This document shows positions 25,200 through 33,642 of a DNA stretch of 43,424 nt, in pieces. The stretch lies in NCBI RefSeq assembly GCF_012933365.1, contig NZ_JABBVZ010000027.1:1-43424 (forward strand), read 5' to 3'. The notes under the pieces are model-generated. The model was not told where the DNA came from and did not search any database. It saw nothing but the letters and a program-made list of their open reading frames with translations. How positions within the stretch are numbered: position 1 is the stretch's first letter; every line of letters begins with the position of its first letter. The DNA comes from Sulfobacillus harzensis. GTDB taxonomy: Bacteria; Bacillota; Sulfobacillia; Sulfobacillales; Sulfobacillaceae. Position numbers and translations under genes: made by a program.

Positions 25200-25200
25200 G

Positions 25201-26283
25201 TTAAATGTCCCCCTTCGATGGTTGGTTTTTCTTCTTGGGCTTGCGCACCGTCCAGCGTGCGTACGGATGACTCGTCTTCTGGTACGGTTTGATGACATCT
25301 TCCGCAATGACGCCATCAGCGATGGCGGCTTTAATATCGGTGGTCGTACGCCCCTCGACGACAGAGCGGCTCACCGTGACATCACCGGCCCGCAGGACAT
25401 TCGCCTGCCGATCGTCCAGCACATCGCTAAATCCCGCTTCGAGGGCGTCGCGCCGGACCTTGATCAGATCGATTTGGGACTCGAGCAGCTGCTGCTGCGC
25501 CCGGAGTTTCGCGTATTCCTGGACGTCTTGAGCCAAGGGCGGGATCACGGCGACCACATCCTTTTTCTCGACGACGGTGGCCACTTGGCTCCCCCAACAA
25601 TGGTCCCAGAAACCGCAGCGCCGAAGCCCTTGGGGGGTGTACCAGGCGCAGGGGTAACTGGTGGCTTGGTAGTCCTCAGGAATGGGCAGCGGCTCCCGCA
25701 GCATGGTGATCGCGGCCTGAACCTCCATCAGCCCCACGATCAACTGTCGAGCATACTGGCGGTCGTACGTAATGGGGAATGAGCGAATTTCCCCCGTTTC
25801 TTTGATGAGATACGCGACTTCAGCGGTGGCCCCGCGCTCGTTTCCATAAAAGTGGAGATACATGGTCACCTGCGCGACGTGGCTTTGCAGCGGGAGGTCT
25901 TTGATCCGCTTTTCGGTCGTGGTTTTGCACTCCACGATGTGTTTGATCGGCTCAACCCAGAGGTCAATGTGCCCGACGCCGAATTCGGTGCGGACCTCCA
26001 CTTCCCGGACCAGTTGATCGGGGCCCGGAAATTGCTTTGCCCAGAGCGCGGTAATCCGCTCCTCCGCCAAGTGGCCGGTTTCGAAAATCGCCATTTCCCG
26101 GAGCGTGGGCGGTGTGGAGACGTACCCGAGCGCGCGGAGGGTTTGCCGTCGGGGGCACTGCCCGGCTTCCGACAAACGGATTTCGTGCGGATCGAATTTG
26201 CTGGGACCCGCAAGCTCTTCCTCGTACTTGAGTTGTTGCAAAGAGGCCGTCGACAGTGTTGTCTGCAGCAGCGGCTCAGCCAT
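25201..26283 (-). CDS. Cas4-like PD-(D/E)XK nuclease with four cysteines
   Basis: A 360-residue nuclease of the PD-(D/E)XK superfamily. Active-site residues: His71 (ETGHLAEE), Asp107 (GHIDLWVE), Glu118 and Lys120 (VECKTTT). Cys43 (GQCPRRQ) and three later ones, Cys212, Cys223 and Cys229, match the one-plus-three layout that holds a 4Fe-4S cluster in Cas4, AddB and RecB-like phage exonucleases. A helical region (about 255-290, YAKLRAQQQLLESQIDLI) is probably a coiled coil. ATG follows AAGGAGG. It probably makes single strands for the neighbouring annealing ATPase. It is not part of a cas locus here. Confidence 0.8.
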   Translation of the reverse strand: MAEPLLQTTLSTASLQQLKYEEELAGPSKFDPHEIRLSEAGQCPRRQTLRALGYVSTPPTLREMAIFETGHLAEERITALWAKQFPGPDQLVREVEVRTEFGVGHIDLWVEPIKHIVECKTTTEKRIKDLPLQSHVAQVTMYLHFYGNERGATAEVAYLIKETGEIRSFPITYDRQYARQLIVGLMEVQAAITMLREPLPIPEDYQATSYPCAWYTPQGLRRCGFWDHCWGSQVATVVEKKDVVAVIPPLAQDVQEYAKLRAQQQLLESQIDLIKVRRDALEAGFSDVLDDRQANVLRAGDVTVSRSVVEGRTTTDIKAAIADGVIAEDVIKPYQKTSHPYARWTVRKPKKKNQPSKGDI

Positions 26284-26394
26284 GACAGAGGGCCTCCTTT
26301 TCGTTAGTGGTTTGTGGAGGGGAGATGATACATCTCATGACCCCTTGCCTGTGCATACGGCGTCACATTCCTTTCTTGGAATGCCTAGGAGAAT

Positions 26395-26414
26395 GCCCCG
26401 CCTGGAGGCGGGGC
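26395..26414. terminator. perfect 8-bp hairpin between nuclease and dUTPase genes
   Basis: GCCCCGCC-TGGA-GGCGGGGC is a perfect stem with a 4-base loop in a 149-bp gap. No U-tract follows on either strand, so a processing or pausing site is as likely as a terminator. It resembles hairpins at 35853 and 38369. Confidence 0.45.
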
Positions 26415-26432
26415 TGATATGCAAAGTCCTCT

Positions 26433-26888
26433 CTAATAAGGCGTGGTACTGCCGATTCCGCCGCCGACCCGTTCGGCGGTGACGCGATCGTCCGCAACGC
26501 GGCCGAACGGTAGAAAGATGCCTTGCGCCACGAGTTGGCCTGGCTTAATCACCTGAGGCTCATCCCCGAAGTTGTAAAACGCCAGGAAAATCTCCCCTTC
26601 GTTCTCGGGATTGTCGGCATGGTCGCTATCAATGACGCCGAGGCTATTGGGGATCAACAATCGCCGTTTGATGCCCACATTAGAGCGGGAAACAAGGAAC
26701 AAGACCCAGTCGTCGGGCATGTAGACTTTGATGCCCGTTCGCAGGATGCGCATTTCGCCCGGCTCGATTGTGACCGGCTTAGGGATGTAGGCCGCGAAGT
26801 CATATCCAGCGGACCCTTTTGTGGCCCGGGTGGGAATGAGGGCGTCGGGTGCAGACGTGACGCGAGCAAATCGCATATGCAGCGGCAT
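26433..26888 (-). CDS. dut: dUTP diphosphatase-like (dUTPase/dCTP deaminase family)
   Basis: A 151-residue trimeric-type dUTPase: motif 1 SAGYDFAA, motif 2 SRSNVGIKRRLLIPN, motif 3 LGVIDSDH, motif 4 GQLVAQGIFLPF, and a C-terminal motif 5-like tail ERVGGGIGSTTPY (normally RG..GFGSTG). It would hydrolyse dUTP to dUMP and keep uracil out of DNA. ATG 26888 is preferred for its AAAGGTGG site; an in-frame start at 26918 is less likely. Carriage by phages and plasmids is common. Motif 5 is altered, so activity may differ. Confidence 0.85.
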   Translation of the reverse strand: MPLHMRFARVTSAPDALIPTRATKGSAGYDFAAYIPKPVTIEPGEMRILRTGIKVYMPDDWVLFLVSRSNVGIKRRLLIPNSLGVIDSDHADNPENEGEIFLAFYNFGDEPQVIKPGQLVAQGIFLPFGRVADDRVTAERVGGGIGSTTPY

Positions 26889-26918
26889 AAACAGTCCACC
26901 TTTCTGAGGAGAAGTCAT

Positions 26919-27497
26919 CTAGCCCGCCGGCGCTGATGCACAGAAGTCCATAGCCCCGATGGATTGACATTGGCGGAGCTGATTCATCCAGGCCGCATGA
27001 GGCAGCGCCGGGTTGTAGAAGTAGAGCGCTCCGTGCGTCGGATCGATTCCCCGCAACGCGAGAGCAGCCGCGTGCCAAGCCGACTGCATAGGGTGCGCGG
27101 CAGTCCAAGCGCCGTTCGCAACCGTTTCGAACTGATTGGGCTGATGCAGAACGGCCCAGAGGCGATGGGGAAAGGATCGTGCATAGAGGCGATTCACGAC
27201 CACAGCCCCCACGGCAACTTGAGTAGTAAACGACTGGTCGCCCGCTTCCGCTTGGATCAGCTGAGCGAGCCACCGTTGGTTGGGCGACGGACGAACAACG
27301 CGGCGAGCCCACGTGCGTGGACGGGCCGGGCGTGGGGGCGCGTGCGGGACGCCAAACACCGGGCGCATTTGATCGTGGCCCGAAACCATCGACGCTGTTT
27401 GGTGCACGCGGTGCGCATGGGGCATCAACGCACCGATGAGTGCCCCGATGGCAGCGGTCGTCATCACCCCAAAGCGCAGGGTCAGGCGGTAGCGCAT
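26919..27497 (-). CDS. SleB/CwlJ-like cell wall hydrolase
   Basis: A 192-residue protein with an N-terminal basic and hydrophobic stretch (MRYRLTLRFGVMTTAAIGALIGALM) acting as signal or anchor, a Pro/Arg-rich linker, then a Hydrolase_2 domain: WLAQLIQAEAGDQSFTTQVAV with the catalytic Glu, VVVNRLY, and HQPNQFETV, near residues 75-165. Relatives are lytic transglycosylases or amidases that open cortex or wall peptidoglycan. On mobile DNA such enzymes open the wall for DNA transfer. AAAGGAG lies 8 bp before ATG 27497. Confidence 0.82.
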   Translation of the reverse strand: MRYRLTLRFGVMTTAAIGALIGALMPHAHRVHQTASMVSGHDQMRPVFGVPHAPPRPARPRTWARRVVRPSPNQRWLAQLIQAEAGDQSFTTQVAVGAVVVNRLYARSFPHRLWAVLHQPNQFETVANGAWTAAHPMQSAWHAAALALRGIDPTHGALYFYNPALPHAAWMNQLRQCQSIGAMDFCASAPAG

Positions 27498-27525
27498 CGG
27501 CATCGCTCCTTTGTGTTGAGGGATA

Positions 27526-28053
27526 TTAGCCATCATGCAGCAGCGCCAGCGGGCGATGCTGCTGATAGCCGTAGAGCTGGAAGATCGGGTGAGCCCGTAT
27601 GGTCTGCTGGATGAGATGCAGGAGACGCTCGTCCATCTTATTCAGCACAGCGGGATCTTGTTGCGACCGCCAGACCGCATACGCCGCATTGCAGGCGCGG
27701 TGGCTGAGCCGGAGACTGAGCAATTGCTCCACCCGCGAAGCGGTGGGCCAGACCGCCCCGTCATACGGCAGGACATGCTCCACGGTGCGGGTTTTGGTTG
27801 ACAAGGGATGGTGGCACCAAAAGCATTGCCCGTGCTGCGCCTGGTGGAGCCAGGCGGTCCAGGGCGATCGGATCTGGCGGGTCGTGATCGCATAGGGACC
27901 CCCGAAGACCCGGGGCCAAGGTTCGACTTGCGCATCGAGCAGGGGAATGAGCGGCGTGATAATATCCAAGAGGCTTTGCCGCCACCGCGCGACGCCCACA
28001 TGAAAGGGGATGTCCCGGACTTTTGCGGGCGGCTGATCCGGAACTGACGACAT
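27526..28053 (-). CDS. HNH endonuclease-like protein
   Basis: A 175-residue protein with an HNH core: CFWCHHPL (zinc Cys pair), the VEHVLPYDG stretch (catalytic His on strand 1) and LRLSHRACNAAY (Asn and second Cys). Such enzymes nick or cut DNA. ATG 28053 lies 8 bp after AAAGGAGG; an ATG two codons upstream is too close to that site. It has the size of free-standing phage/plasmid HNH proteins. The specificity is unknown. Confidence 0.78.
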   Translation of the reverse strand: MSSVPDQPPAKVRDIPFHVGVARWRQSLLDIITPLIPLLDAQVEPWPRVFGGPYAITTRQIRSPWTAWLHQAQHGQCFWCHHPLSTKTRTVEHVLPYDGAVWPTASRVEQLLSLRLSHRACNAAYAVWRSQQDPAVLNKMDERLLHLIQQTIRAHPIFQLYGYQQHRPLALLHDG

Positions 28054-28087
28054 CCGCATCACCTCCTTTCGCAAAGATTTGCCCAAG

Positions 28088-28110
28088 AAAAAAGCCCCCA
28101 AGATGGGGGC
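28088..28110 (-). terminator. rho-independent terminator
   Basis: Minus strand: GCCCCCA-TCT-TGGGGGC, a perfect 7-bp stem, followed by TTTTTT. It lies 22 bp after the lipoprotein stop, so it ends the topB-lipoprotein transcript. Confidence 0.92.
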
Positions 28111-28131
28111 TCCGGATCACGTGGCAGCGGA

Positions 28132-29115
28132 CTAGGGCGTCCCCGTTAATTGCGCAAGCGAGACCGCTTGCAAATCCACGGCTTCGACCGACGGGTCGGA
28201 GGAGACGCTAATCACGGCATTGTGGGCTCCGACCCACATCATGGTGATCGGATTCATCGTGGGGAAGAGCGCTTCAGAGACGCTTTTCGGCCCAACCGCG
28301 CGGGGAAGCGCGGACACGCGGGCCATGGACGTCACCATCTCTCGGGCGATTTGGGTCGCCGTGGAGGGTGAGCTTGACATCATGTCGGAGGCCGAACCGA
28401 TCCAGCCGTCTTGCGACCACTCAACATCCGCCGTGGCGGCGCTACTTGTGAGCTGTCCTGTGATGCCCTCCCCGAGGGCAATCGGCGTGCCCCGCGTGAT
28501 GGAGATCGTCGCATCTTGGGCGAGCACCGCATCCGCCTGCGCTGCACTGCCGTAGAGGGTATAATCAAAAGCGCCGAGCCGGGCTCCTGCTGGAGCTGTC
28601 TCCTGAATGGCGGCCGCTTGGGTACTGACAGGGCCGTTCGGGAAGGCGGATTGCGCCAAGGTGGAGTACCAGGTGATCGCGTAGCCCGCCCCGTTATTGG
28701 TGGGCGTCACCGTCGCGAACGCGGCTCCGGTCGGAATCTGCCGGGGAACGACCAACGGAATGCTCGTCATCGGCTGGAGCTGTTGGAGGACCTCTTGGAC
28801 CAACGGCGGGAAGGCCGAAGCGGGCACCAAAGGAATCGATACGGCCGTGGGCCCTTGCGCGACAGCGGTTGGGGCCGGCGTCGTGGCGGGGGCTGTAGCG
28901 TGCGACGTCGGTGTCGGGGGTGCTTTCGACGCCGTCGCCGGAGTCTTCGTCTGCGCGTGATGGGATGCGGTCTTTTTCTGCTTCACGTGATGGGCGCCGT
29001 GATGCGCTTTGGGGTGCGAACCCGCGGCCACCGGGGTAGTGGTGCCGCAAGCCGCAATGGCCAGGGGTAATGCCGCCAAACTTAAGGCAACCAGGACTTT
29101 CATCGGGGATGTCAT
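28132..29115 (-). CDS. secreted lipoprotein with Pro/Thr/Ala-rich linker
   Basis: A 327-residue predicted lipoprotein. Residues 1-22 are a signal peptide with lipobox LAIAAC; the acylated Cys would be residue 23. A His/Lys/Thr/Ala/Pro-rich spacer follows (HHGAHHVKQKKTASHH ..., PTPTSHATAPATTPAPT) to about residue 90, then a compact domain without a known motif. It is anchored outside the membrane. The ATG overlaps the topB stop by 1 bp (TAATG), so its translation is coupled to topoisomerase, an odd pairing that suggests a role in conjugation or mating-pair formation. I do not recognise the C-terminal domain. Confidence 0.75.
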   Translation of the reverse strand: MTSPMKVLVALSLAALPLAIAACGTTTPVAAGSHPKAHHGAHHVKQKKTASHHAQTKTPATASKAPPTPTSHATAPATTPAPTAVAQGPTAVSIPLVPASAFPPLVQEVLQQLQPMTSIPLVVPRQIPTGAAFATVTPTNNGAGYAITWYSTLAQSAFPNGPVSTQAAAIQETAPAGARLGAFDYTLYGSAAQADAVLAQDATISITRGTPIALGEGITGQLTSSAATADVEWSQDGWIGSASDMMSSSPSTATQIAREMVTSMARVSALPRAVGPKSVSEALFPTMNPITMMWVGAHNAVISVSSDPSVEAVDLQAVSLAQLTGTP

Positions 29116-31229
29116 TACCTCGCCTCTCTCTTTGGTTGAGATGATTTAGCCGAAGCTGTGGCGCGCGTCTCGAACTCAAAGGCCACCCGGCCGTCCGGGC
29201 CGTCCAATTTCAACCGGGCGTCGAACGACTTGCCCGCCTTGCTCTTAAATCCCTTGATGACCGCCGTGGTCTTGCCGGCCAGCAGAGTTTTGACCTGGGT
29301 GGCCGTGAGCTTCTTGCCCGCCACGGTTTTCCAAATCATAAAGCGGCACCCGTCCTTCCACTCCGAGCATCCCCACCCTTTCGGGCTCTCCCGGATTTCG
29401 CCCTTCTTGCATAACGGGCACTGTCCGAACGCACTCGGCATGTGAATCCCCTCCCCTGTTTGATGACGTGCTGCGTCCACCACGTCCTGCGTGAACTGGC
29501 GAATATCCCCAAGAAAGGCGCGCGGGTCGTCGGACGCCTCGGCAATTGCCTCCAAGCGCGCTTCCCAGGCCCCGGTGAGGTCGGGTGATTGCAACGTCTC
29601 CGGCAACACACGCAGCAAGCGCTGGCCCTTGTCGGTCGAGACCAGCGTCTTTTTCTGGCGTCGAATGTATTCCCGGGTCAACAGCACTTCCAGGATGCGG
29701 GCCCGCGTCGCCGACGTTCCGAGCCCGTACTTTTCCATCAAGGCCAAGAGGCTGGCGTCCGTGAGCCGGGCGGGCGGTTTGGTCTCCTTTTTCTTGATGT
29801 CCGTATCCAATACAGAGACCGCTTCGCCCGACCGGAGGCCGGGTGGAATCGCGGATTCCGCCTCCGAATCGGCATCGTTCGCCCCGTTCTCCTCCGAATC
29901 CTTAACAGGAGTGAGCGCGGCGCGCCACCCGGGATCCAGGACGACGGTTCCGGTGGTTTTGAACCGTTCTCCGGTTGCGACGGTCCAAATCGTCGTGCGT
30001 TCATCCTGGCCCGGGGGCAAGAGCGCCGCAAGAAACCGGCGGGCAATCAAGTCGTAGACGCCCTGATCGCGAGCGGACAGGGCCGTGGTCGGGGTATGGC
30101 CCGTCGGAATGATGGCATAGTGGCCCGCTTTCGCCACAGCCGCGTCATTCACGATGCGCGGGAGCCGATGTGTCAATTCCGCTTGCGCCTGGGCCCGCAA
30201 CGCGGGCGACCCCACCGTGAGCGCGGCAAGCCGGGAGCTGACCGTTTTCGCAATGTCGGTCGTGATGACACGCGCTTCCGTGCGCGGATAACTGGTCAAG
30301 TGCTGGTCATAGAGACTTTGAGCGGCGTCGAGCGTCTGCTGGGCCGTCAGACCCAACCGGCGGTTGGCCTCTTTTTGCAGGTCGTTGAGATTGAACAGAA
30401 AAGGAGCTTTGACGGACACTTGCTTTTTCTCAACGCGGTCGATGTGACCCGGAGTGCCGGGCGGCACCTTCTGACCGATGGCGTTGGCCTGCGCCTCCGT
30501 CAATATCCGGGCGGGATGCTCACGCTCAGCACTTTGCCAAATGCCGGTGTAGTCGCCGGCCGGCGCCTGAAAGAGCACATGCAGCTCCCAATACGGAATA
30601 GGTTTGAACGCCCCGATTTCCAAATCGCGATCGACGATAATCTTCAACGTCGGAGTTTGAACTCGCCCCACCGACAACGGCTGTCCTGGTTGGCCGTGGC
30701 GGAGTGAAAAGGCCCGGGTGGCGTTGAGGCCCACGAGCCAATCTGCTTGGGCCCGGGCCAAGGCTGCTTTGGCGAGATCATCGTAGGCTTTGGCTGGTTT
30801 CATGGAGGCCAAGGCTTTTCGAATCGCCGCGGGCGTGTTTTCCGAGAGCCACAGGCGATCCACGGGTTTTTTCACGCCGGATAGGCTGTGGATGAGCCGA
30901 AAGATACTTTCCCCCTCGCGATCCGAATCGCAGGCATTGACAATGCGATCGGCCTGTGTCATGAGACCGAGGACAATCTTCAGCTGCGCCTGGGTTTTCG
31001 GAATGGCCGTCAGCTGAAACCGGTCGGGCAGCATCGGCAACGTGGCCCAAGACCAGGTTTTCCAGGTCGGATCGTATTGTTCTGGACTGGCTAGCGTGAC
31101 CAGGTGGCCGTAAGCCCAGGTAATGGCGTCGGAGCCGACCGTCACATATCCCTCGTGTTTTTGGGTTTGGCCGAGCGTGTGCGCAATATCGAGCGCGACA
31201 CTGGGTTTTTCTGCAATGATCAGCCGCAA
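29115..31229 (-). CDS. topB: type IA DNA topoisomerase (topoisomerase III)
   Basis: A 704-residue topoisomerase III. TOPRIM motifs include AEKPSVALDIA at the start and NACDSDREGE (residues 98-107). The catalytic tyrosine is Tyr314 in TSYPRTEAR. A zinc-ribbon-like tail (CPLCKKGEIR ... CSEWKDGC) stands near the C-terminus. It passes single strands to decatenate DNA. Plasmids and ICEs often carry such a topB for replication or transfer. TTG start with AAAGGAGG 8 bp upstream. It is first in a transcript with the lipoprotein gene. Confidence 0.95.
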   Translation of the reverse strand: MRLIIAEKPSVALDIAHTLGQTQKHEGYVTVGSDAITWAYGHLVTLASPEQYDPTWKTWSWATLPMLPDRFQLTAIPKTQAQLKIVLGLMTQADRIVNACDSDREGESIFRLIHSLSGVKKPVDRLWLSENTPAAIRKALASMKPAKAYDDLAKAALARAQADWLVGLNATRAFSLRHGQPGQPLSVGRVQTPTLKIIVDRDLEIGAFKPIPYWELHVLFQAPAGDYTGIWQSAEREHPARILTEAQANAIGQKVPPGTPGHIDRVEKKQVSVKAPFLFNLNDLQKEANRRLGLTAQQTLDAAQSLYDQHLTSYPRTEARVITTDIAKTVSSRLAALTVGSPALRAQAQAELTHRLPRIVNDAAVAKAGHYAIIPTGHTPTTALSARDQGVYDLIARRFLAALLPPGQDERTTIWTVATGERFKTTGTVVLDPGWRAALTPVKDSEENGANDADSEAESAIPPGLRSGEAVSVLDTDIKKKETKPPARLTDASLLALMEKYGLGTSATRARILEVLLTREYIRRQKKTLVSTDKGQRLLRVLPETLQSPDLTGAWEARLEAIAEASDDPRAFLGDIRQFTQDVVDAARHQTGEGIHMPSAFGQCPLCKKGEIRESPKGWGCSEWKDGCRFMIWKTVAGKKLTATQVKTLLAGKTTAVIKGFKSKAGKSFDARLKLDGPDGRVAFEFETRATASAKSSQPKREAR

Positions 31230-31394
31230 AGTCGCAACCTCCTTTCCGTAGTAATCGACATAGGATGGGAAATTCCTGCTGACAGAGGCTGTTTTTGAAT
31301 CTCTCGGAAGCGTACGTGAGCTCGTCAGAAGTGAACTCGGATTGAGAGAAGCAAGCTGCTGTCGGGGCTAAAGCTCGAAAAAAATATTTTTTCT

Positions 31395-31443
31395 CAGGCG
31401 TTGCAGATTTTGCATCGGTCGACTGCTGTTGCAGGCGTTGCAG
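31395..31443. repeat. direct repeats near an A+T-rich tract, possible iterons
   Basis: CAGGCGTTGCAG occurs at 31395-31406 and 31432-31443, with a third GTTGCAG at 31428-31434. Just before them stands a 16-bp run of A then T (about 31378-31393). The repeats lie in the 274-bp divergent space between topB and the small gene at 31504. Iterons, an operator, or plasmid origin are possible; no Rep gene is next to it. Confidence 0.4.
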
Positions 31444-31503
31444 GGCAAGGACTTGCGGGATTTGTGAGGGTTCCGTACGATGAGTTAGGAGGTGAAACAC
31501 GAC

Positions 31504-31752
31504 ATGGATCAAAGCATTTTGCAACACACGATGGAGCAACTCAAAGACGTTGCGGAGAGGATTTACAACGTGCGGAAATCGTTAGCGGAAGCTGCGACAC
31601 CGGATGTGTTGATCGCGATGGAGACGGAACAGGCGAGCCGCATTCTCGCCGATGTTTTCAACGGCGACGAACTGTTTCGCGCGATGGAGAGTGTCCTCAA
31701 CGTCCGCGCCTTAATCAAAATGGCGAGTGAGGATTCCTCACCCGCCGCGTAA
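31504..31752 (+). CDS. small conserved-looking hypothetical protein
   Basis: An 82-residue acidic helical protein, one of few plus-strand genes in this block. AGGAGG lies 11 bp before the ATG, and a strong terminator follows the stop, so it is a free-standing transcript. No motif is recognised. Size and promoter position, divergent from topB, suggest a regulator or partition helper, but this is guesswork. Confidence 0.6.
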   Translation: MDQSILQHTMEQLKDVAERIYNVRKSLAEAATPDVLIAMETEQASRILADVFNGDELFRAMESVLNVRALIKMASEDSSPAA

Positions 31753-31768
31753 CAGAGTGTTTAATTCT

Positions 31769-31809
31769 CCGCTCTGATCGGATTTCGACCGGTCGGGGCG
31801 GTTTTCTTT
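31769..31809 (+). terminator. rho-independent terminator with G-U-rich stem
   Basis: CCGCTCTGATCGG pairs with CCGGTCGGGGCGG (13 pairs, three G-U) around ATTTCGA, and TTTTCTTT follows. It lies 17 bp after the small gene at 31504. Confidence 0.85.
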
Positions 31810-31811
31810 GC

Positions 31812-32288
31812 CTATCTTATCAAGGTCTGGTCCGATTGGCCATGGGGGGTGATGCTGACAGACATGAGGTCCCCACCCTCGTGATCGGACGATCGATTCA
31901 CGGCATCAAACAGCAGGTTAAACAATAATTGCGAGGGCTGGGCAGCGAACCATTGCCGAAAATCATCGCAGCCCCCGAGAATCTGATCGCGAATGGGGGG
32001 AATGTTGGGCTGATCCCAGCGCCGCTGCCAATGGTGGACAAGAGATTCCAGTCGGCCCATGTAGTTGCGATAGTCAATCCACGAATCATGGCGGCGTATG
32101 GCATGAATGAGCTGATGGCGCTGGCCAAAGAATTGTTTGTGCCACGGGTCGGTATAATGCGTCACGGCATAGTCGGTGGACGCCACGGCGTCTCCAACGG
32201 CTAACAGAAACGATTCCGAGGCTTGGAGCAACCATTCGGAAGATCCGAGCGATTCACCGATCCAGGTCGTGAGTGTCGGATGACGCAT
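31812..32288 (-). CDS. hypothetical protein
   Basis: A 158-residue Trp/His-rich, helical protein. ATG 32288 is chosen for AAAGGAG 9 bp upstream. Stretches such as THYTDPWHKQFFGQRHQLIHAI and WIDYRNYMGRLESLVHHW do not match a family known to me. The gene follows an XRE-type regulator by 65 bp on the same strand. Confidence 0.55.
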   Translation of the reverse strand: MRHPTLTTWIGESLGSSEWLLQASESFLLAVGDAVASTDYAVTHYTDPWHKQFFGQRHQLIHAIRRHDSWIDYRNYMGRLESLVHHWQRRWDQPNIPPIRDQILGGCDDFRQWFAAQPSQLLFNLLFDAVNRSSDHEGGDLMSVSITPHGQSDQTLIR

Positions 32289-32352
32289 GCCTCGCGCTCC
32301 TTTCACTTTTCAACGTTGCTTACTGTGCATTGTTGCGCAGACGGCTGTTGGA

Positions 32353-32649
32353 TTATGGTGTCGGTGGTTCGTGTAGAACTAAGTGGACGTGAACCGTCGC
32401 TCCGGCCCGCTGGGCCAGCTGTTGCAACGTTTCGATCGTCAGATTGTGTTCGCCATTTTCCAATTGGGAAAGGAAGCTTTGCTTTACACCGATGTGCTCC
32501 GCAAATTGCTCTTGGGTCATTTCCAACTCTAAACGAATCCCGATGAACTGCTTGGCAATTTCCCACTTTAAAGTTCCGTCTTCCCAGGCGTGCTGAAACG
32601 CCGGGTCCGATTGCGCACGATGTTTCACATAATCGTGTATAAAATCCAT
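32353..32649 (-). CDS. XRE-family HTH regulator (HigA-like antitoxin type)
   Basis: A 98-residue protein: an N-terminal helical arm (residues 1-35), then a full HTH_3 domain (IRLELEMTQEQFAEHIGVKQSFLSQLENGEHNLTIETLQQLAQRAG, residues 39-84), and a short beta tail (VHVHLVLHEP). This layout is that of HigA/RelB-type antitoxins, but the adjacent gene does not look like a HigB toxin. It may instead control this block of the element. Confidence 0.8.
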   Translation of the reverse strand: MDFIHDYVKHRAQSDPAFQHAWEDGTLKWEIAKQFIGIRLELEMTQEQFAEHIGVKQSFLSQLENGEHNLTIETLQQLAQRAGATVHVHLVLHEPPTP

Positions 32650-32685
32650 CTTGTGTTGTCCCTCCGCAGTGTAACCCGTCTTAGG

Positions 32686-32967
32686 TTACTCAGGCTCGTA
32701 TTCTTTCTCGTGACCTTCCCGTTCCAAGGGTGGTGAAGCTTGAGGAGAACGGCGATAGAATGTGCACTCTCGAATGATGCCGTCTAACGGCGTGGCCTGT
32801 TGGAATTTTTGGAGCACCCAAGAGATTTCGTATTCCAGACGATTGTCCGTTTCCATGGCCTGCTGTTCGTTGAGCCCCGGAAACGCCCGGTTAATGACGG
32901 CCAAATCCCGGGCGCGGTAAAGCCGATCGCGTGCCACCCCATCCGCACTGCTTAAAGACCAGTCCAA
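32686..32967 (-). CDS. hypothetical protein
   Basis: A 93-residue acidic protein from a TTG start right after the stop of the gene at 32974, with no strong ribosome binding site, so translation would be coupled. It has no recognised motif (VARDRLYRARDLAVINRAF, EYEISWVLQKFQ). Coding character is fair and it continues the gene order of the block. Confidence 0.45.
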   Translation of the reverse strand: MDWSLSSADGVARDRLYRARDLAVINRAFPGLNEQQAMETDNRLEYEISWVLQKFQQATPLDGIIRECTFYRRSPQASPPLEREGHEKEYEPE

Positions 32968-32973
32968 ATCGAG

Positions 32974-33573
32974 CTATTGCGCATCCCAAAACGCTTGTTG
33001 CATCGCGGGTTGACGCAGTTTGTCCCATAACGCCCGCCAAGGCTCGGGAATCCGATTGTCCAGCAGCGGCACGGATGGCAGCCCCGTTTGATCCCTGCCG
33101 ATGAGCCAATCCGGACGCCAAGGTGCACCAAAACGCAGCCACGGATCCCCGTGCCCTGGATGAATATCGACGCGCAACGCGGCATCGTGCAACGCATTGA
33201 TCGCATTAGCCGTAAGCACGACATCTGACGGGTTTTTTGTCCATATTGATAGACTATGATCGAACGCCGCATGAAATTGTTCGGTCTCGAGGGAATACAG
33301 CCACGTACGAGGGCTCAAAGCGAGCAGGCTGACATTCGCGAAAGAATATTCATCGTCGCCCAAGGGCTCTCCGCGCATGTAACGCAACCAATGCCCAAAC
33401 TCAAGATCGCCAAGAAAAATCCACGAGCACGGATCGATAAGATCGGTGTCACTGTCTCGCACAGCGACCCAATACGGATTACTGTTGTCAGGACCGGCGT
33501 CGGGCCATATGATGGCCGCGACAGCTGTACCGTGTTGGCCGACAACGCCAACAATATTGGTGATATGTTGCAT
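32974..33573 (-). CDS. hypothetical protein
   Basis: A 199-residue protein with mixed alpha/beta character, rich in Trp and Asp (IIWPDAGPDNSNPYWVAVRD, PCSWIFLGDLEFGHWLRYM, GDPWLRFGAPWRPDWLIG). AAAGGAG is about 12 bp before ATG 33573. I recognise no family. It lies between an HNH gene and small hypothetical genes on the same strand. Confidence 0.6.
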   Translation of the reverse strand: MQHITNIVGVVGQHGTAVAAIIWPDAGPDNSNPYWVAVRDSDTDLIDPCSWIFLGDLEFGHWLRYMRGEPLGDDEYSFANVSLLALSPRTWLYSLETEQFHAAFDHSLSIWTKNPSDVVLTANAINALHDAALRVDIHPGHGDPWLRFGAPWRPDWLIGRDQTGLPSVPLLDNRIPEPWRALWDKLRQPAMQQAFWDAQ

Positions 33574-33642
33574 GAGAGTGCATCGCTCCTTTCGTTTATT
33601 CGCGAAAAGATCGGGATTGCGTCGCTCAGATTCTGACGAGCG

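Noticed and set aside
25201..26283. Cas4-like nuclease as part of a CRISPR-cas locus with the array at 34403
   Set aside because: It lies 8 kb from the array, beside a recombination ATPase, with no cas1, cas2 or effector genes.
32353..32967. HigBA-type toxin-antitoxin pair from the XRE gene and its small neighbour
   Set aside because: The neighbour at 32686 lacks the RelE/HigB pattern, so only the antitoxin-like regulator is supported.
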